41,970 nucleotides of DNA from an uncultured bacterium (GCA_903891095.1 CAITDI010000028.1:1-41970); one strand, 5' to 3'; numbered from the stretch's first letter, positions 31,778-40,857 are shown. Numbers and translations: made by a program. Notes: generated from the sequence alone by a model not told the origin.

Positions 31778-31972
31778 GGGTGCCCTTGGTCCGGCCAGTC
31801 GAGGGGTGTGGTGTGTCACGTCCACCATCACGGCCGAGACCGAGGGTGGGGGTGACTTGGCTCGAACGCCGAGTCGACTCGGCTTTCGAGAGTCCGGACG
31901 CCCACCCTCAGGCTTCGCCGCCTGAATCAAGCCAACTTCAACGCCACTCGACTCGGCGGCCTGAGGGCACCC
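31778..31972 (+). repeat. 195-bp symmetrical palindromic element, copy A
   Basis: Outer inverted ends GGGTGCCCT and AGGGCACCC; inner inverted pair GAGGGTGGG/CCCACCCTC; exact central palindrome GCCGAGTCGACTCGGC at 31868-31883, at the midpoint of the element. The two arms differ in the sequence between these pairs, so orientation can be told. It lies between the TolC-like gene and the 3' end of tsaC (convergent genes). The whole of 31620-32011 holds no gene that I can support; 31621-31660 is a short ATGAC-rich simple repeat. Confidence 0.9.
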
Positions 31973-32011
31973 CGTCGGCCAGTCGAGGGTCGCCGAACAC
32001 CAAATCCGAGC

Positions 32012-32986
32012 TCACGCCCGCTTGGCCGTCGCGCGCTTGATCCGATCATGCGCCGCGTCCCACAGGCCGCCGCGCTCGCTCGGGGTCACGATCAGGATCG
32101 TCGCCGCGCCCGACGCGTCCGCGCGCCGCAGCGTCGAATACAGAAGCTGCGCATACGCCGACGCATGCCGCGGCATCGCGAACAGCTCGTGCTCCGCGCC
32201 GACCGCCGTCCCCGCGAACGCCACCACGGCCACGCGCGACGTCTCCTGCGCGAGTCGCTCGCTGAGGCGAGCTTCATCGACCAGCTCCGACTTCGTATTT
32301 GGCGCGTAGTGCAGCGCGCTCGTGCCAGGGCTGGCGGCCTGCTGGCCGATCTCCGGCACAGCGATCGGCCCGATGATCGGCTCCATGTCCTGCGCGGTGA
32401 TCGCGCCGGGGCGCAGGATCGTCGGGCGCGAGCGCGACAGGTCGAGCACCGTCGACTCAAGGCCGACCTCGCACGGACCGCCGTCGAGGATCGGCAGTTC
32501 GGCGAACTCGCTGAACTCCTCCGCCACATGCGCCGCGCTCGTCGGCGAGAGCTTGCCCGAGCGGTTCGCGCTCGGCGCCGAGACGGGCTTTCCGAACGCC
32601 TCGATCAGCGCGCGCGCCACGGGATGCGCGGGCACGCGCACGGCCACGCTCGTGCGGCCGCCCACGCTCAGCGCGCAGATGTCCGCGCGGCGCGGCAGGA
32701 TGATCGCGAGCGGCCCTGGCCAGAACGCCTCGGCGAGCTTCTGCGCGCGCACGTCCCAACCGACCACATGCCGCTTGGCCATCGCTGCGTCGAGCACGTG
32801 CGCGATCAGCGGATTGCTCTGCGGTCGCGACTTCATCGCGTAGACCTCGGCGACCGCGGCCTCGCTCGAGGCATCGCAGCCGAGCCCGTAGACGGTCTCG
32901 GTCGGGAATGCGACCGACAGCCCACGGCGCAGCCGCTCGGCGCAGTGCGCGATCGACGCGGAATCAGGCTGAAGGATCTTCGGCAT
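32012..32986 (-). CDS. tsaC: L-threonylcarbamoyladenylate synthase (Sua5/YciO/YrdC family)
   Basis: A 324-residue enzyme that makes threonylcarbamoyl-AMP from threonine, bicarbonate and ATP for the t6A modification of ANN-decoding tRNAs. The YrdC domain (about 1-195) shows PTETVYGLG (28-36), KSRPQSNPL (52-60), FWPGPLAIILP (89-98), SAPSANRSGKLSPT (136-149), EVGLESTVLDL (173-183) and ILRPGAIT (190-197). A Sua5-type C-terminal domain follows a linker that has the form SPGTSALHYAPNT (219-231), so the protein is of the long Sua5 form. An essential housekeeping function is expected. Two inverted copies of the 195-bp element flank it (31778-31972 and 33057-33251). Confidence 0.93.
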   Translation of the reverse strand: MPKILQPDSASIAHCAERLRRGLSVAFPTETVYGLGCDASSEAAVAEVYAMKSRPQSNPLIAHVLDAAMAKRHVVGWDVRAQKLAEAFWPGPLAIILPRRADICALSVGGRTSVAVRVPAHPVARALIEAFGKPVSAPSANRSGKLSPTSAAHVAEEFSEFAELPILDGGPCEVGLESTVLDLSRSRPTILRPGAITAQDMEPIIGPIAVPEIGQQAASPGTSALHYAPNTKSELVDEARLSERLAQETSRVAVVAFAGTAVGAEHELFAMPRHASAYAQLLYSTLRRADASGAATILIVTPSERGGLWDAAHDRIKRATAKRA

Positions 32987-32992
32987 CCGCGC

Positions 32993-32998
32993 AATCTA
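32993..32998 (-). promoter_or_regulatory. TAnnnT -10-like element (TAGATT)
   Basis: Read on the minus strand, GTTAGATT ends 6 nt before the ATG at 32986, with no Shine-Dalgarno. Confidence 0.45.
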
Positions 32999-33056
32999 AC
33001 GGGGCGCGCTTCGAGCCCGTTATGGGGCAGGGTGAGGATCGACGTGGCATACCAAC

Positions 33057-33251
33057 GGGTGCCCTCAGGCCGCCGAGTCGAGTGGCGTTGAAGTTGGCTT
33101 GATTCCAGCGGCGAAGCCTGAGGGTGGGGGTGAGGACTCTCGAAAGCCGAGTCGACTCGGCGTTCGAGTCAAGTCACGCCCACCCTCGGTCTCGGCCGTG
33201 ATGGTCGGCGTGGAGTTCAACGGTCCGTGACTGGCCGGACCAAGGGCACCC
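33057..33251 (-). repeat. 195-bp symmetrical palindromic element, copy B (inverted)
   Basis: Same length, ends and central palindrome (33146-33161) as copy A, but in inverse orientation: its reverse complement aligns with 31778-31972 over nearly all positions, with the main differences in about 30 bases of the left arm. It lies just after the hutU stop. The interval 32987-33305 has no gene that I can support. Confidence 0.9.
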
Positions 33252-33305
33252 CCATGGCGGCGTTCAGGACTCTCGACAACCGAGCCGCCTCCGTCCCCGT
33301 CCCAC

Positions 33306-35039
33306 TCACATCATCGGAATCTTGACCGCCTCCGTCCGCGCGCACTGCTTGGCGAGGTCATACCCCGCGTCGACATGGCGGAACACGCCCATCATCGGAT
33401 CATTCGTCAGCACGCGCTCGATGCGCGCGGCGGCCTCGTCGCTGCCGTCGGCCACGATCACCTGGCCCGCGTGCTGCGAGAACCCGATGCCGACGCCGCC
33501 GCCGTGGTGGAAGCTCGTCCAGCTCGCGCCGCTCGCGGTATTCACCGCGAAGTTCAGGATCGCCCAATCGCTGACGGCATCCGTTCCATCAAGCATCGCC
33601 TCGGTCTCACGATTCGGACTCGCGACTGATCCGCAATCAAGATGATCGCGCCCGATCACGATCGGCGCCTTCACCTTGCCGCTGCGCACGAGCTCGTTGA
33701 ACAAGAGTCCAGCCTTGTGCCGCTCACCAAGCCCCAGCCAGCAGATGCGCGCAGGCAGACCCTGGAACGCCACGCGCTCGCCCGCCATCGTGATCCATCG
33801 CTTGAGCGACGCATCATGCGGGAACAGCTTGAGAATCGCCTCATCCGTCGTCTTGATGTCCGCGGGATCGCCCGACAGCGCCACCCAGCGGAACGGTCCG
33901 CGACCCTTGCAGAACTGCGGGCGGATGTACGCGGGCACGAATCCCGGGAACGCGAACGCGTCGGCGAACCCGTGGTCGAGCGCGCGCTGGCGGATGTTGT
34001 TGCCGTAGTCGAAGACCTTCGAGCCCTTGTGCAGCATGCCGACCATCAGGCGCACGTGCTCCTCCATCGAGGCGCACGCGAGCTCCTGGTATTCCGCGGG
34101 ATTCTGCGCGCGGAGCGCGTCGGCGCTCTCGCGCGACATGTCGGCGGGGTAGTAGCCCTCGAGCGGGTCGTGCGCGCTGGTCTGGTCGGTGAGCGTCTCG
34201 GGCACGATGCCGCGCTCGGTGAGCCGGCGCAGGAGGTCGACGATGTTGCCGAGCCAGCCGACGGAGATGCCGTTGTTGCCGCCCGCCTTCGCCTCGGCGG
34301 TGAGCGCGAGCGCGCGATCGATCGCCTGGTCGACGTCCTCGTGCATCTCGTCGAGGTACCGATCGTGGATGCGCTTCTCAAGCCGCTCGCGGCAGATGTC
34401 CGCGATCAGGCACGTTCCCTCGTTCATCGTGATCGCGAGCGGCTGCGCGCCGCCCATGCCGCCGCAGCCGCCGGTCACGTTGAGCGTGCCGCGCAGCGTG
34501 CCGCCGAAATGCTGGCGCGCGCACTCGGCGTACGTCTCGTAGGTGCCTTGCAGAATGCCTTGCGTTCCGATGTAGATCCACGAGCCCGCGGTCATCTGGC
34601 CGAACATCATCAGGCCCTTCGCGGCGAGCTCGTCGAACTTCTCCTGCGTGGCCCAGTGCGGCACGAGGTTCGAGTTCGCGATCAGGACGCGCGGCGAGTC
34701 CTTGGTCGTGCGCACGATGCCGACGGGCTTGCCGCTCTGGACGAGCAGCGTCTCGTCGGGCGCGAGCTTCTGCAGGCTGGCGATGATCGCGTCGAAGCAC
34801 GCCCAGTTGCGCGCGGCCTGGCCGCGGCCGCCGTAGACGACGAGGTTCTCCGGCCGCTCGGCGACCTCGGGGTCGAGGTTGTTCATGAGCATGCGCATCG
34901 CGGCTTCCGCGGCCCACGAGGAACAGGTGCGGACGTTGCCGCGCGGGGCGCGGATCACGCGGGCGGCGGAGCTGGTCGTCGTCGTCGTTGTCGTCGTGGT
35001 CGTCGTGGTCGGCGTCGCCGGGGTCGTCGCGGTCGTCAT
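33306..35039 (-). CDS. hutU: Urocanate hydratase (urocanase) HutU
   Basis: A 577-residue enzyme converting urocanate to imidazolonepropionate with tightly bound NAD+, the second step of histidine catabolism. Motifs: [90 protein letters not shown], the NAD-site region [13 protein letters not shown] and the C-terminal [15 protein letters not shown]. The start at 35039 puts a Thr-rich tail (12 consecutive Thr, about residues 11-22) before the first conserved part; TAGACT lies 8 nt upstream of that ATG. The stop of hutH is 23 nt upstream. The frame remains open to 35396 but that part overlaps hutH and is a shadow. hutI and hutG/hutF are not in the window. Confidence 0.96.
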   Translation of the reverse strand: MTTATTPATPTTTTTTTTTTTTSSAARVIRAPRGNVRTCSSWAAEAAMRMLMNNLDPEVAERPENLVVYGGRGQAARNWACFDAIIASLQKLAPDETLLVQSGKPVGIVRTTKDSPRVLIANSNLVPHWATQEKFDELAAKGLMMFGQMTAGSWIYIGTQGILQGTYETYAECARQHFGGTLRGTLNVTGGCGGMGGAQPLAITMNEGTCLIADICRERLEKRIHDRYLDEMHEDVDQAIDRALALTAEAKAGGNNGISVGWLGNIVDLLRRLTERGIVPETLTDQTSAHDPLEGYYPADMSRESADALRAQNPAEYQELACASMEEHVRLMVGMLHKGSKVFDYGNNIRQRALDHGFADAFAFPGFVPAYIRPQFCKGRGPFRWVALSGDPADIKTTDEAILKLFPHDASLKRWITMAGERVAFQGLPARICWLGLGERHKAGLLFNELVRSGKVKAPIVIGRDHLDCGSVASPNRETEAMLDGTDAVSDWAILNFAVNTASGASWTSFHHGGGVGIGFSQHAGQVIVADGSDEAAARIERVLTNDPMMGVFRHVDAGYDLAKQCARTEAVKIPMM

Positions 35040-35047
35040 AGTCCGCG

Positions 35048-35053
35048 AGTCTA
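35048..35053 (-). promoter_or_regulatory. TAnnnT -10-like element (TAGACT)
   Basis: Read on the minus strand, GCTAGACT lies in the 23-nt gap between hutH and hutU and ends 8 nt before the hutU ATG. It could give hutU its own leaderless transcript in addition to read-through from hutH. Confidence 0.4.
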
Positions 35054-35062
35054 GCGCCCAAA

Positions 35063-36640
35063 TCACGCCGCGCCGAACGCGCCCGACGCGATCAGCTGCT
35101 CGATCGCGCGGATATCCGGCGACGGCGCGCGGTCGGCGGTGAGCTTCGCAACCCGCGATCGCACCAGAGCGTGCGCCTTCTCGACGCCCGCGCCCGACTT
35201 GAGCGGACGATGCGCCTCGAGCGCCTCCGCCATCACCAGCAGTTCGATCGCGATCACGCTGCGCATGAGCGGCACGCATTGCATCGCCTTGAGCGCGCTG
35301 GTCGCGCCGAACGAGTTGTAGTCCTCGATGCCCGCGCTGGTCGGGATGTTGGTCACGCTCGCGGGGTTCGACAGCGTCGCGATCTCGTTCACGCACGCGG
35401 CGGCGGCGTACTGCGCGATCATCAGGCCCGAGTCGACGCCCGGATCGGTCGCGAGATACGGCTTGTGCGCGACGAACTTGTCAAAGCCCGACACCACCCA
35501 GAACGTGCGGCGCTCGGAGATCCCCGCCACGTGCGCGCACGCGATCGCGAGCATGTCGAGCGGAATCGCCAGCGGCATGCCGTGGAAGTTGCCGCCCGAG
35601 ACGATGTCGCCCTCGGCATTCCCAGCGCTCGGCGCAAACACCAGCGGGTTGTCCGTCACCGCGCCGAGCTCGCGCACGATCGCGCCTTCGACAAAGCGGA
35701 ACGCGTCGAGCGCAGCGCCGAGCACCTGCGGCGTGCAGCGCAGCGAGTAGGGGTCCTGCACGCGCGGGTCGTTCTCCGCGTGCGACGGCAGGATCGCGCT
35801 GCCCGCGAGAAGTCCGCGCAGCCGCGCCGCGACCTCGATCTGTCCAGGCTGGCGGCGGTAGTCGTGGATGCGCGCGTCGAGAAAGCGGTCGGTGGCCTTC
35901 GCCGCGTCCATCGCCATCGCCGACGCCGCGATCGCCGCGTCGAAGATCGCCGTGAAATCATGGCAAAGCAGCGCGCCGATCGCGCACATCATGTGCGTGC
36001 CGTTGAGGAGCGCGAGGCCTTCCTTCTCCTCGAGCGCGAGCGGCGCGAGGCCGAAGCTCGTGGTGACCCACGCAGCGGGCTCGACGCGGCCGTTGTGCCA
36101 CACATCGCCTTCGCCGATCAGGACGAGCGCCGCATGCGCGAGCGGCGCGAGGTCGCCCGACGCGCCCACCGAGCCGCGGCTCGGGATCGCGGGGTCGACG
36201 TGGTTGTTGATCAGCGTGACCAGGCGCTCGAGCGTCTCGACGCGCACGCCCGACGCGCCGCGCGCGAGGCTCGCCGCGAGCACGACCATGAGCGCGCGCG
36301 ACACTTCGCGCGGCAGGTGCTCGCCCACGCCCGACGCGTGCGAGCGGATGATGTTCCGCTGCAGCTCGCAGGCGCGCGAGTGCTCGATCCGCACATGCGA
36401 CAGGCTGCCGAACCCGGTGTTGAGGCCGTAGACCGCCTTGCCCGACTCGAGCGCGCGCTCGACGACGGCGCGCGACGCAGCGACGCGCGCGAGCGCATCG
36501 GACGACAGCTCGACGCGCACAGGCGCGATGAGCGAGGCACGCGCGACGCGCGCGACATCGCTCGGCGAAAGCGGCGAGCCGTCGAGGACGACGGGGCGTT
36601 GGTCGGAAGCAGTCGCGTGGCCAGTCGGGGTGCCGGTCAT
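35063..36640 (-). CDS. hutH: Histidine ammonia-lyase HutH
   Basis: A 525-residue enzyme that deaminates histidine to urocanate. The catalytic MIO prosthetic group forms from Ala160-Ser161-Gly162 in [14 protein letters not shown]. Other motifs: [16 protein letters not shown] (70-85), [15 protein letters not shown] (93-107), [57 protein letters not shown] and [10 protein letters not shown]. The length is typical. The ATG at 36640 is preceded by TATATT at 9 nt and no Shine-Dalgarno. Together with hutU it forms the start of the Hut pathway. It diverges from the membrane-protein gene at 36737 with 96 bp between. No histidine-responsive operator is recognised. Confidence 0.97.
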   Translation of the reverse strand: MTGTPTGHATASDQRPVVLDGSPLSPSDVARVARASLIAPVRVELSSDALARVAASRAVVERALESGKAVYGLNTGFGSLSHVRIEHSRACELQRNIIRSHASGVGEHLPREVSRALMVVLAASLARGASGVRVETLERLVTLINNHVDPAIPSRGSVGASGDLAPLAHAALVLIGEGDVWHNGRVEPAAWVTTSFGLAPLALEEKEGLALLNGTHMMCAIGALLCHDFTAIFDAAIAASAMAMDAAKATDRFLDARIHDYRRQPGQIEVAARLRGLLAGSAILPSHAENDPRVQDPYSLRCTPQVLGAALDAFRFVEGAIVRELGAVTDNPLVFAPSAGNAEGDIVSGGNFHGMPLAIPLDMLAIACAHVAGISERRTFWVVSGFDKFVAHKPYLATDPGVDSGLMIAQYAAAACVNEIATLSNPASVTNIPTSAGIEDYNSFGATSALKAMQCVPLMRSVIAIELLVMAEALEAHRPLKSGAGVEKAHALVRSRVAKLTADRAPSPDIRAIEQLIASGAFGAA

Positions 36641-36649
36641 GGGTCGGGG

Positions 36650-36655
36650 AATATA
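36650..36655 (-). promoter_or_regulatory. TAnnnT -10-like element (TATATT)
   Basis: Read on the minus strand, GTATATTCC ends 9 nt before the hutH ATG at 36640. No -35 consensus at 16-18 nt upstream. Confidence 0.5.
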
Positions 36656-36724
36656 CGGAGTTCCACGGACGAGTTCGGGGTGATTGACGGGTTGCGATCG
36701 CTTGCGGCAAACAGGCGTTTCGCG

Positions 36725-36730
36725 CACACT
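36725..36730 (+). promoter_or_regulatory. Weak -10-like element (CACACT)
   Basis: CACACT ends 6 nt before the ATG at 36737. It departs from TAnnnT in the first base, but stands at the same distance as the better matches elsewhere in the window. Confidence 0.25.
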
Positions 36731-36736
36731 GCCTCG

Positions 36737-37633
36737 ATGCACGAGAACACTGGCGGTTCAGCGATTCCGTCCCACACCGACCCGAGCTCGGGCCTGAACT
36801 CGGCCGCCGCGGCGCCCGTCGATTCGCCCGTCCGTCGCATCTCCGTGCTCGTCATCGCCATCGTGCTGTCGGCGCTCGTGTTCCGCGCGACGATTCCGTT
36901 CGTGAGCAGCACGCGCGGCGTGGTCGGCCCGACCATCGCCGACGCGGGCCGTCCCGCGCTCGCGGTCGTCGCCGTCGTGATCGCGTTCGCCGTGACCGTC
37001 GCGATCTCCGCGCTGGTCGCGCGCCTCGTCAACTCCATCGTCGGCGTCTTCGCACTCGGTTGCGGCGTCGGCTACCTCGCCATGCGCTCGGGAAATGTCG
37101 CGGACTTTGCGTTCGCGCAGTCGTCGATCCGCGCGGGCGCCATCGAGCTCGTCGCGTGGACCGCGCTGGTCGCGGCAGGATGCCACTTCGTGTTCAAGGT
37201 CGGCGGCGCGCTCCCCGATGTGCCCGCGACCGGCGAGGACGACCTCGACGCGCCCGCGGGCAAGGCCGCGCGCGGATCCTGGCTGACCGTGATCGCCGGC
37301 ATCGCCGTGGCGGCCTTCGCCGCAGCGAGCATCACCAAGGGCCAGGCGATCGGCGCGGCGGTGCTCGCGGGATTCGTGACCGGCGGCCTCGGCCGCATGT
37401 TCGCGCCGCGCACGACGCCGGTCTATCTCGCGGCGGTTCCCGTCGCGGCGATGGCGCTGGTGTATCTCTTCTACGGGTTCACGGTTCCGGCGGACCTCGC
37501 CGAGAGCTTCGTCGGCGGCAGCCTGCCGCGGATCCTGCGGATCATGCCGCTCGACGCCGTCGCCGGCTCCCTTTGCGGAACCGCGCTCGGCTTCGGCTTC
37601 ATGCGCAGCTTCGCGATCCCGCAGGAAGACTGA
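36737..37633 (+). CDS. Polytopic membrane protein of unknown function
   Basis: A 298-residue integral membrane protein that I do not recognise. A polar N-terminal tail (about 1-32) precedes hydrophobic segments near 35-55, 72-98, 100-115, 130-152, 183-206, 208-222, 228-250 and 270-290, giving seven or eight predicted spans. The linker DVPATGEDDLDAPAGKAARG (about 159-178) is the only sizeable polar loop. The last segment is Gly-rich (GSLCGTALGFGFMRSFAIPQ). No catalytic or transporter motif is seen. It diverges from hutH and lies 21 nt before a PfkB-family gene that has its own -10-like element. A histidine or urocanate transporter can be imagined from the position but is not supported by sequence motifs. 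Confidence 0.75.
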   Translation: MHENTGGSAIPSHTDPSSGLNSAAAAPVDSPVRRISVLVIAIVLSALVFRATIPFVSSTRGVVGPTIADAGRPALAVVAVVIAFAVTVAISALVARLVNSIVGVFALGCGVGYLAMRSGNVADFAFAQSSIRAGAIELVAWTALVAAGCHFVFKVGGALPDVPATGEDDLDAPAGKAARGSWLTVIAGIAVAAFAAASITKGQAIGAAVLAGFVTGGLGRMFAPRTTPVYLAAVPVAAMALVYLFYGFTVPADLAESFVGGSLPRILRIMPLDAVAGSLCGTALGFGFMRSFAIPQED

Positions 37634-37638
37634 GCCGC

Positions 37639-37644
37639 TACCCT
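37639..37644 (+). promoter_or_regulatory. TAnnnT -10-like element (TACCCT)
   Basis: GCTACCCT lies in the 21-nt gap and ends 10 nt before the ATG at 37655, with no Shine-Dalgarno. Confidence 0.45.
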
Positions 37645-37654
37645 GTCCGCCCTT

Positions 37655-38599
37655 ATGACCTCGTCCTCCACTGCGCCTACGCAGAGTTCGTCGCTTCTCG
37701 TCACCGGCACCATCGGCATCGACACCGTCGAGACGCCGACCGCGCGCGCCGAGCGCGTCCTCGGCGGTAGCGCCGCGTATTTCGCCGCCGCCGCCAGCCG
37801 ACTCGCGCCCGTGCGCCTCGTCGGCGTCGTCGGCGACGATTTCCCCGCGCAGCACCGCGCGCTCCTCGAAGGGCTGAACAGCGTCGACCTCCGCGGCCTC
37901 GAGACCCGCGCGGGCGGCAAGACCTTCGCGTGGGGCGGCAAGTACCTCCTCAACATGAACGAGCGCGAGACGCTCTTCACCGAGCTCGGCGTCGTGGCCG
38001 AGGCGCCGCCGAAGGTTCCCGCGGCGTTCGCCGACAGCTCGCTCGTGTTCCTCGGCAACACGCATCCTGCCGTGCAGACGCAGCTCCTCGAGCAGATCCC
38101 GCAGCGCAAGCTCGCGGTCGCCGACACGATGGACCTCTGGATCAACGTCGCGCACGACGAGCTCGTGCACCTGCTCTCCAAGGTCGACGGCATCGTGCTC
38201 AACGACTCCGAGGCCGCGCACCTGACGGGCGTCCGCAACGCGGTCAGCGCGGGCCGCCGGATCCTCGGCTACGGCCCCAAGTTCGCCGTGGTCAAGAAGG
38301 GCGAGCACGGCGCGGTGCTCATCCATCGCGACGGCGTCGCGGTCGTGCCCGCGTTCCCCGCCGAGGAAGACATGGTCGTCGACCCGACCGGCGCCGGCGA
38401 CACGTTCGCGGGCGGCTTCATGGCGCACCTCGCGCGCACGGGCCGCACCGACTTCGAGACGCTGCAGACCGCGCTCTCGTGGGGCACCGTGATGGCGAGC
38501 TTCACCATCGGCGCGTTCTCGCTCGACGGCGTCAAGCGCGCGAGCGCTGCCGACCTCGAGGCGCGCTACAAGACGTTCGCCCGCCACGCGCGCGTCTGA
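37655..38599 (+). CDS. PfkB/ribokinase-family sugar or nucleoside kinase
   Basis: A 314-residue small-molecule kinase. The N-terminal motif VLGGSAAYFAAAASRLAP (36-52) and VGVVGDDF (56-63) match the first PfkB signature region, and DPTGAGDTFAGGF (243-255) is the second, with Asp249 as the expected catalytic base. NDSEAAHLTG (183-192) fits the usual N-x-x-E metal/phosphate motif. Typical members phosphorylate ribose, fructose derivatives, adenosine or similar alcohols; the acceptor here cannot be told. The gene is flanked by its own -10-like element and a 17-nt gap to a peptidase gene. Confidence 0.9.
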   Translation: MTSSSTAPTQSSSLLVTGTIGIDTVETPTARAERVLGGSAAYFAAAASRLAPVRLVGVVGDDFPAQHRALLEGLNSVDLRGLETRAGGKTFAWGGKYLLNMNERETLFTELGVVAEAPPKVPAAFADSSLVFLGNTHPAVQTQLLEQIPQRKLAVADTMDLWINVAHDELVHLLSKVDGIVLNDSEAAHLTGVRNAVSAGRRILGYGPKFAVVKKGEHGAVLIHRDGVAVVPAFPAEEDMVVDPTGAGDTFAGGFMAHLARTGRTDFETLQTALSWGTVMASFTIGAFSLDGVKRASAADLEARYKTFARHARV

Positions 38600-38604
38600 T
38601 TGGC

Positions 38605-38610
38605 TACGCT
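38605..38610 (+). promoter_or_regulatory. TAnnnT -10-like element (TACGCT)
   Basis: GCTACGCT lies in the 17-nt gap after the kinase gene and ends 6 nt before the ATG at 38617, with no Shine-Dalgarno. Confidence 0.45.
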
Positions 38611-38616
38611 GCGCGG

Positions 38617-40857
38617 ATGACTAGCATTTCCCGCTTTGCAGCGGCTTTTGCCGCTGTTCTCGTCGCGTCGCAGCCGGCCGTGTTCGGGCAGAACTACACG
38701 CCGATGAAGGAGATCCCCGGCAACGAGCTCATGCGCCGCATGCAGAGCGCGATGGGCGGGATCGGCGACGGCGGCACCATCGGCGACGCCAAGTGGGATG
38801 TCGCCGCGAGCCAGCTCTGGTTCAACCAGGACGGCTGGAAGACGCTCGACCTCAAGAGCGGCACGATCGCACCCGCGAACGGCGAGCCGCCTGCGACCGT
38901 CGACGCATCGCGCACGCAGCGCGGCGAGCGCGGCCGTCGCGGCGGCCCCGCGCGCGGCCGGCAGTTCACGAGCTCCGACAGCCCCGACGGCGCGTGGACC
39001 GCGGTCAGCGAGAAGGGCAATCTCTACCTCGCGCCGAAGTCGTCGACTCCCGCGGACAAGGCTGCCGCAACCGCAACCGCAAGCGCGCGCATCGCCGTCA
39101 CCAGCGACGGAACCGACGACATCAAGTACGGCCAGGCATCGTGGGTCTACGGCGAGGAACTCGACCAGACCACCGCGATGTGGTGGAGCCCCGACTCGCG
39201 CTTCATCGCGTTCTATCGCTTCGACGAGTCGAAGGTCAAGGACTTCTTCCTCATCGGCGGCTGGACCGACGTCAACACGCGCGTCATGAGCGAGGCGTAT
39301 CCCAAGCCCGGCGCGCCCAATCCGACCGCGCACATCATGGTGTACGAGGTCGCGACCAAGAAGACCGTTGAGATCGACGCGTTCAGCGAGGCCTCCGGCG
39401 CGAAGCCCGACACCGAGTACTACCTCTACAACGTGCGCTGGACGCCCGACGGCAGCGAGCTCCTCGTCTCGCGCACGCCGCGCCGTCAGGATGTGCTCGA
39501 TGTGCTCGCCGCGAATCCCGCGACCGGCAAGACGCGCATCGTCGTCGCCGAGAAGCAGGACGCCTGGCAGGACAACGCGCCCGGCATGCACTTCCTCAAG
39601 GACGGCAAGCGCTTCATCTGGGAGACGGAGAAGTCGGGCTACAAGCACTACGAGCTGCGCGACATCGACGGCTCGCTCATCAACGCGATCACCAAGGGCG
39701 AGTGGCCCGTCGACAAGATCTTCCAGATCGACGAAGAGGCGGGCGAGCTGTGGTTCACCGCGTGGAGCGGCAAGGTCGCCGTGCAGCAGCAGCTGCATGT
39801 GGCCAAGCTCGACGGAAGCTCGTGCGTGCGCGTGACGGGCGGCGACTTCCATCACAACGGATTCCGCCTGTCGCCCGACGGCGCGTACCTCGTCGCGACC
39901 GCCGAGACGATCTCGACGCCCGCCAAGACCGTCGTCTACGCGCGCGACGGCAAGCTCGTCGCGACGCTCGCCGAGGGCAGCACGAAGGGCTTCAAGACGC
40001 ACAACCTCACGCCGAGCGAGCTCTTCACCTGCAAGGCCGCCGACGGCAAGACCGATCTCTACGGCCGCATCGCGTTCCCGCCCGCGTTCGACCCGAGCAA
40101 GAAGTACCCCGTCGTCGTGAATACCTACGGCGGACCGACCGTGCGTCTCGTGACCGACAAGTTCTCCGCGGGCGATTCGCACACGGCGCTTGGTTTCATC
40201 ACGGTGACGGTCGACAACCGCGGCACGCCGAACCGCGGAAAGGCCTTTGAAACCGCTGCGTACCTCAAGCTTGGCCAGGTCGATCTCGATGACCAGGCTG
40301 CCGCGGTCACGCATCTCGCCAAGACGCGCCCGTACATCGACGGCGCGCGCGTCGGCATCACCGGCTCGAGCTACGGCGGCTACATGTCGGCGGCGGCGGT
40401 GATCCTGCGCGGCGATGCGTTCAAGTCCGCGGTCGCCGTCTCGGCGCCCACCGACTGGCGCAACTACGACTCGATCTACACCGAGCGCTACATGCGCACG
40501 CCGCAGGAAAATCCCGAGGGCTACGACGCGGGCAGCTGCGTCAAGCACGCGGGCAAGCTCACGGGCAACCTGCTGCTCCTGCACGGCATGGTCGACGACA
40601 ACGTGCACCCGAACAACGCGTTCCAGCTGATCAACGCGCTGCAGTCGATCAACAAGCCGTTCTCGATGATGTTCTTCCCGAACTCCGACCACGGCGTGGG
40701 CGGCCCCGCGGCCGAGAGCGTGACGTGGTCGTACTTCGTGAACACGCTCGCGCCGGTCGTGCCTGAGTGGGGCGCGAAGGCTGAAGCAAAGAACGACGCC
40801 AAGCCCGAGGCGAAATCCAACGGCAAGCCGCGCGAGAAGCAAGGAGCCGGCAAGTGA
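38617..40857 (+). CDS. Exported S9 (dipeptidyl-peptidase IV type) serine peptidase
   Basis: A 746-residue exported peptidase of the prolyl-oligopeptidase clan. The signal peptide runs to about residue 24 (cleavage near VFG-QNY). Residues about 50-490 form the beta-propeller of the DPP IV N-terminal type: WVYGEELDQTTAMWWSPDSR contains the Glu-rich motif that holds the substrate N-terminus in DPP IV. The alpha/beta-hydrolase domain (about 500-720) has Ser585 in GSSYGG, Asp660 in HGMVDDNVHP and His692 in SDHGVGG, the catalytic triad. It would cut dipeptides from N-termini in the periplasm or outside the cell. A Lys/Glu/Ala-rich tail (AKAEAKNDAKPEAKSNGK) ends the protein. The last codon overlaps the GTG start of murQ (GTGA). 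Confidence 0.93.
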   Translation: MTSISRFAAAFAAVLVASQPAVFGQNYTPMKEIPGNELMRRMQSAMGGIGDGGTIGDAKWDVAASQLWFNQDGWKTLDLKSGTIAPANGEPPATVDASRTQRGERGRRGGPARGRQFTSSDSPDGAWTAVSEKGNLYLAPKSSTPADKAAATATASARIAVTSDGTDDIKYGQASWVYGEELDQTTAMWWSPDSRFIAFYRFDESKVKDFFLIGGWTDVNTRVMSEAYPKPGAPNPTAHIMVYEVATKKTVEIDAFSEASGAKPDTEYYLYNVRWTPDGSELLVSRTPRRQDVLDVLAANPATGKTRIVVAEKQDAWQDNAPGMHFLKDGKRFIWETEKSGYKHYELRDIDGSLINAITKGEWPVDKIFQIDEEAGELWFTAWSGKVAVQQQLHVAKLDGSSCVRVTGGDFHHNGFRLSPDGAYLVATAETISTPAKTVVYARDGKLVATLAEGSTKGFKTHNLTPSELFTCKAADGKTDLYGRIAFPPAFDPSKKYPVVVNTYGGPTVRLVTDKFSAGDSHTALGFITVTVDNRGTPNRGKAFETAAYLKLGQVDLDDQAAAVTHLAKTRPYIDGARVGITGSSYGGYMSAAAVILRGDAFKSAVAVSAPTDWRNYDSIYTERYMRTPQENPEGYDAGSCVKHAGKLTGNLLLLHGMVDDNVHPNNAFQLINALQSINKPFSMMFFPNSDHGVGGPAAESVTWSYFVNTLAPVVPEWGAKAEAKNDAKPEAKSNGKPREKQGAGK

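Noticed and set aside
31689-32040. Small frames in the region between the TolC-like gene and tsaC
   Set aside because: They repeat because the palindromic elements repeat (the same peptide VTSTITAETEGGGD occurs twice); there is no start signal.
35040-35396. Upstream extension of hutU by 119 codons
   Set aside because: It overlaps the end of hutH, has Arg-rich shadow composition, and the conserved urocanase part and a -10-like element both point to the ATG at 35039.
36683-36736. TTGACG at about 36683 as the -35 box of the membrane-protein gene
   Set aside because: The only -10-like hexamer (36725-36730) is about 36 nt away, far beyond the usual 16-18 nt spacing.
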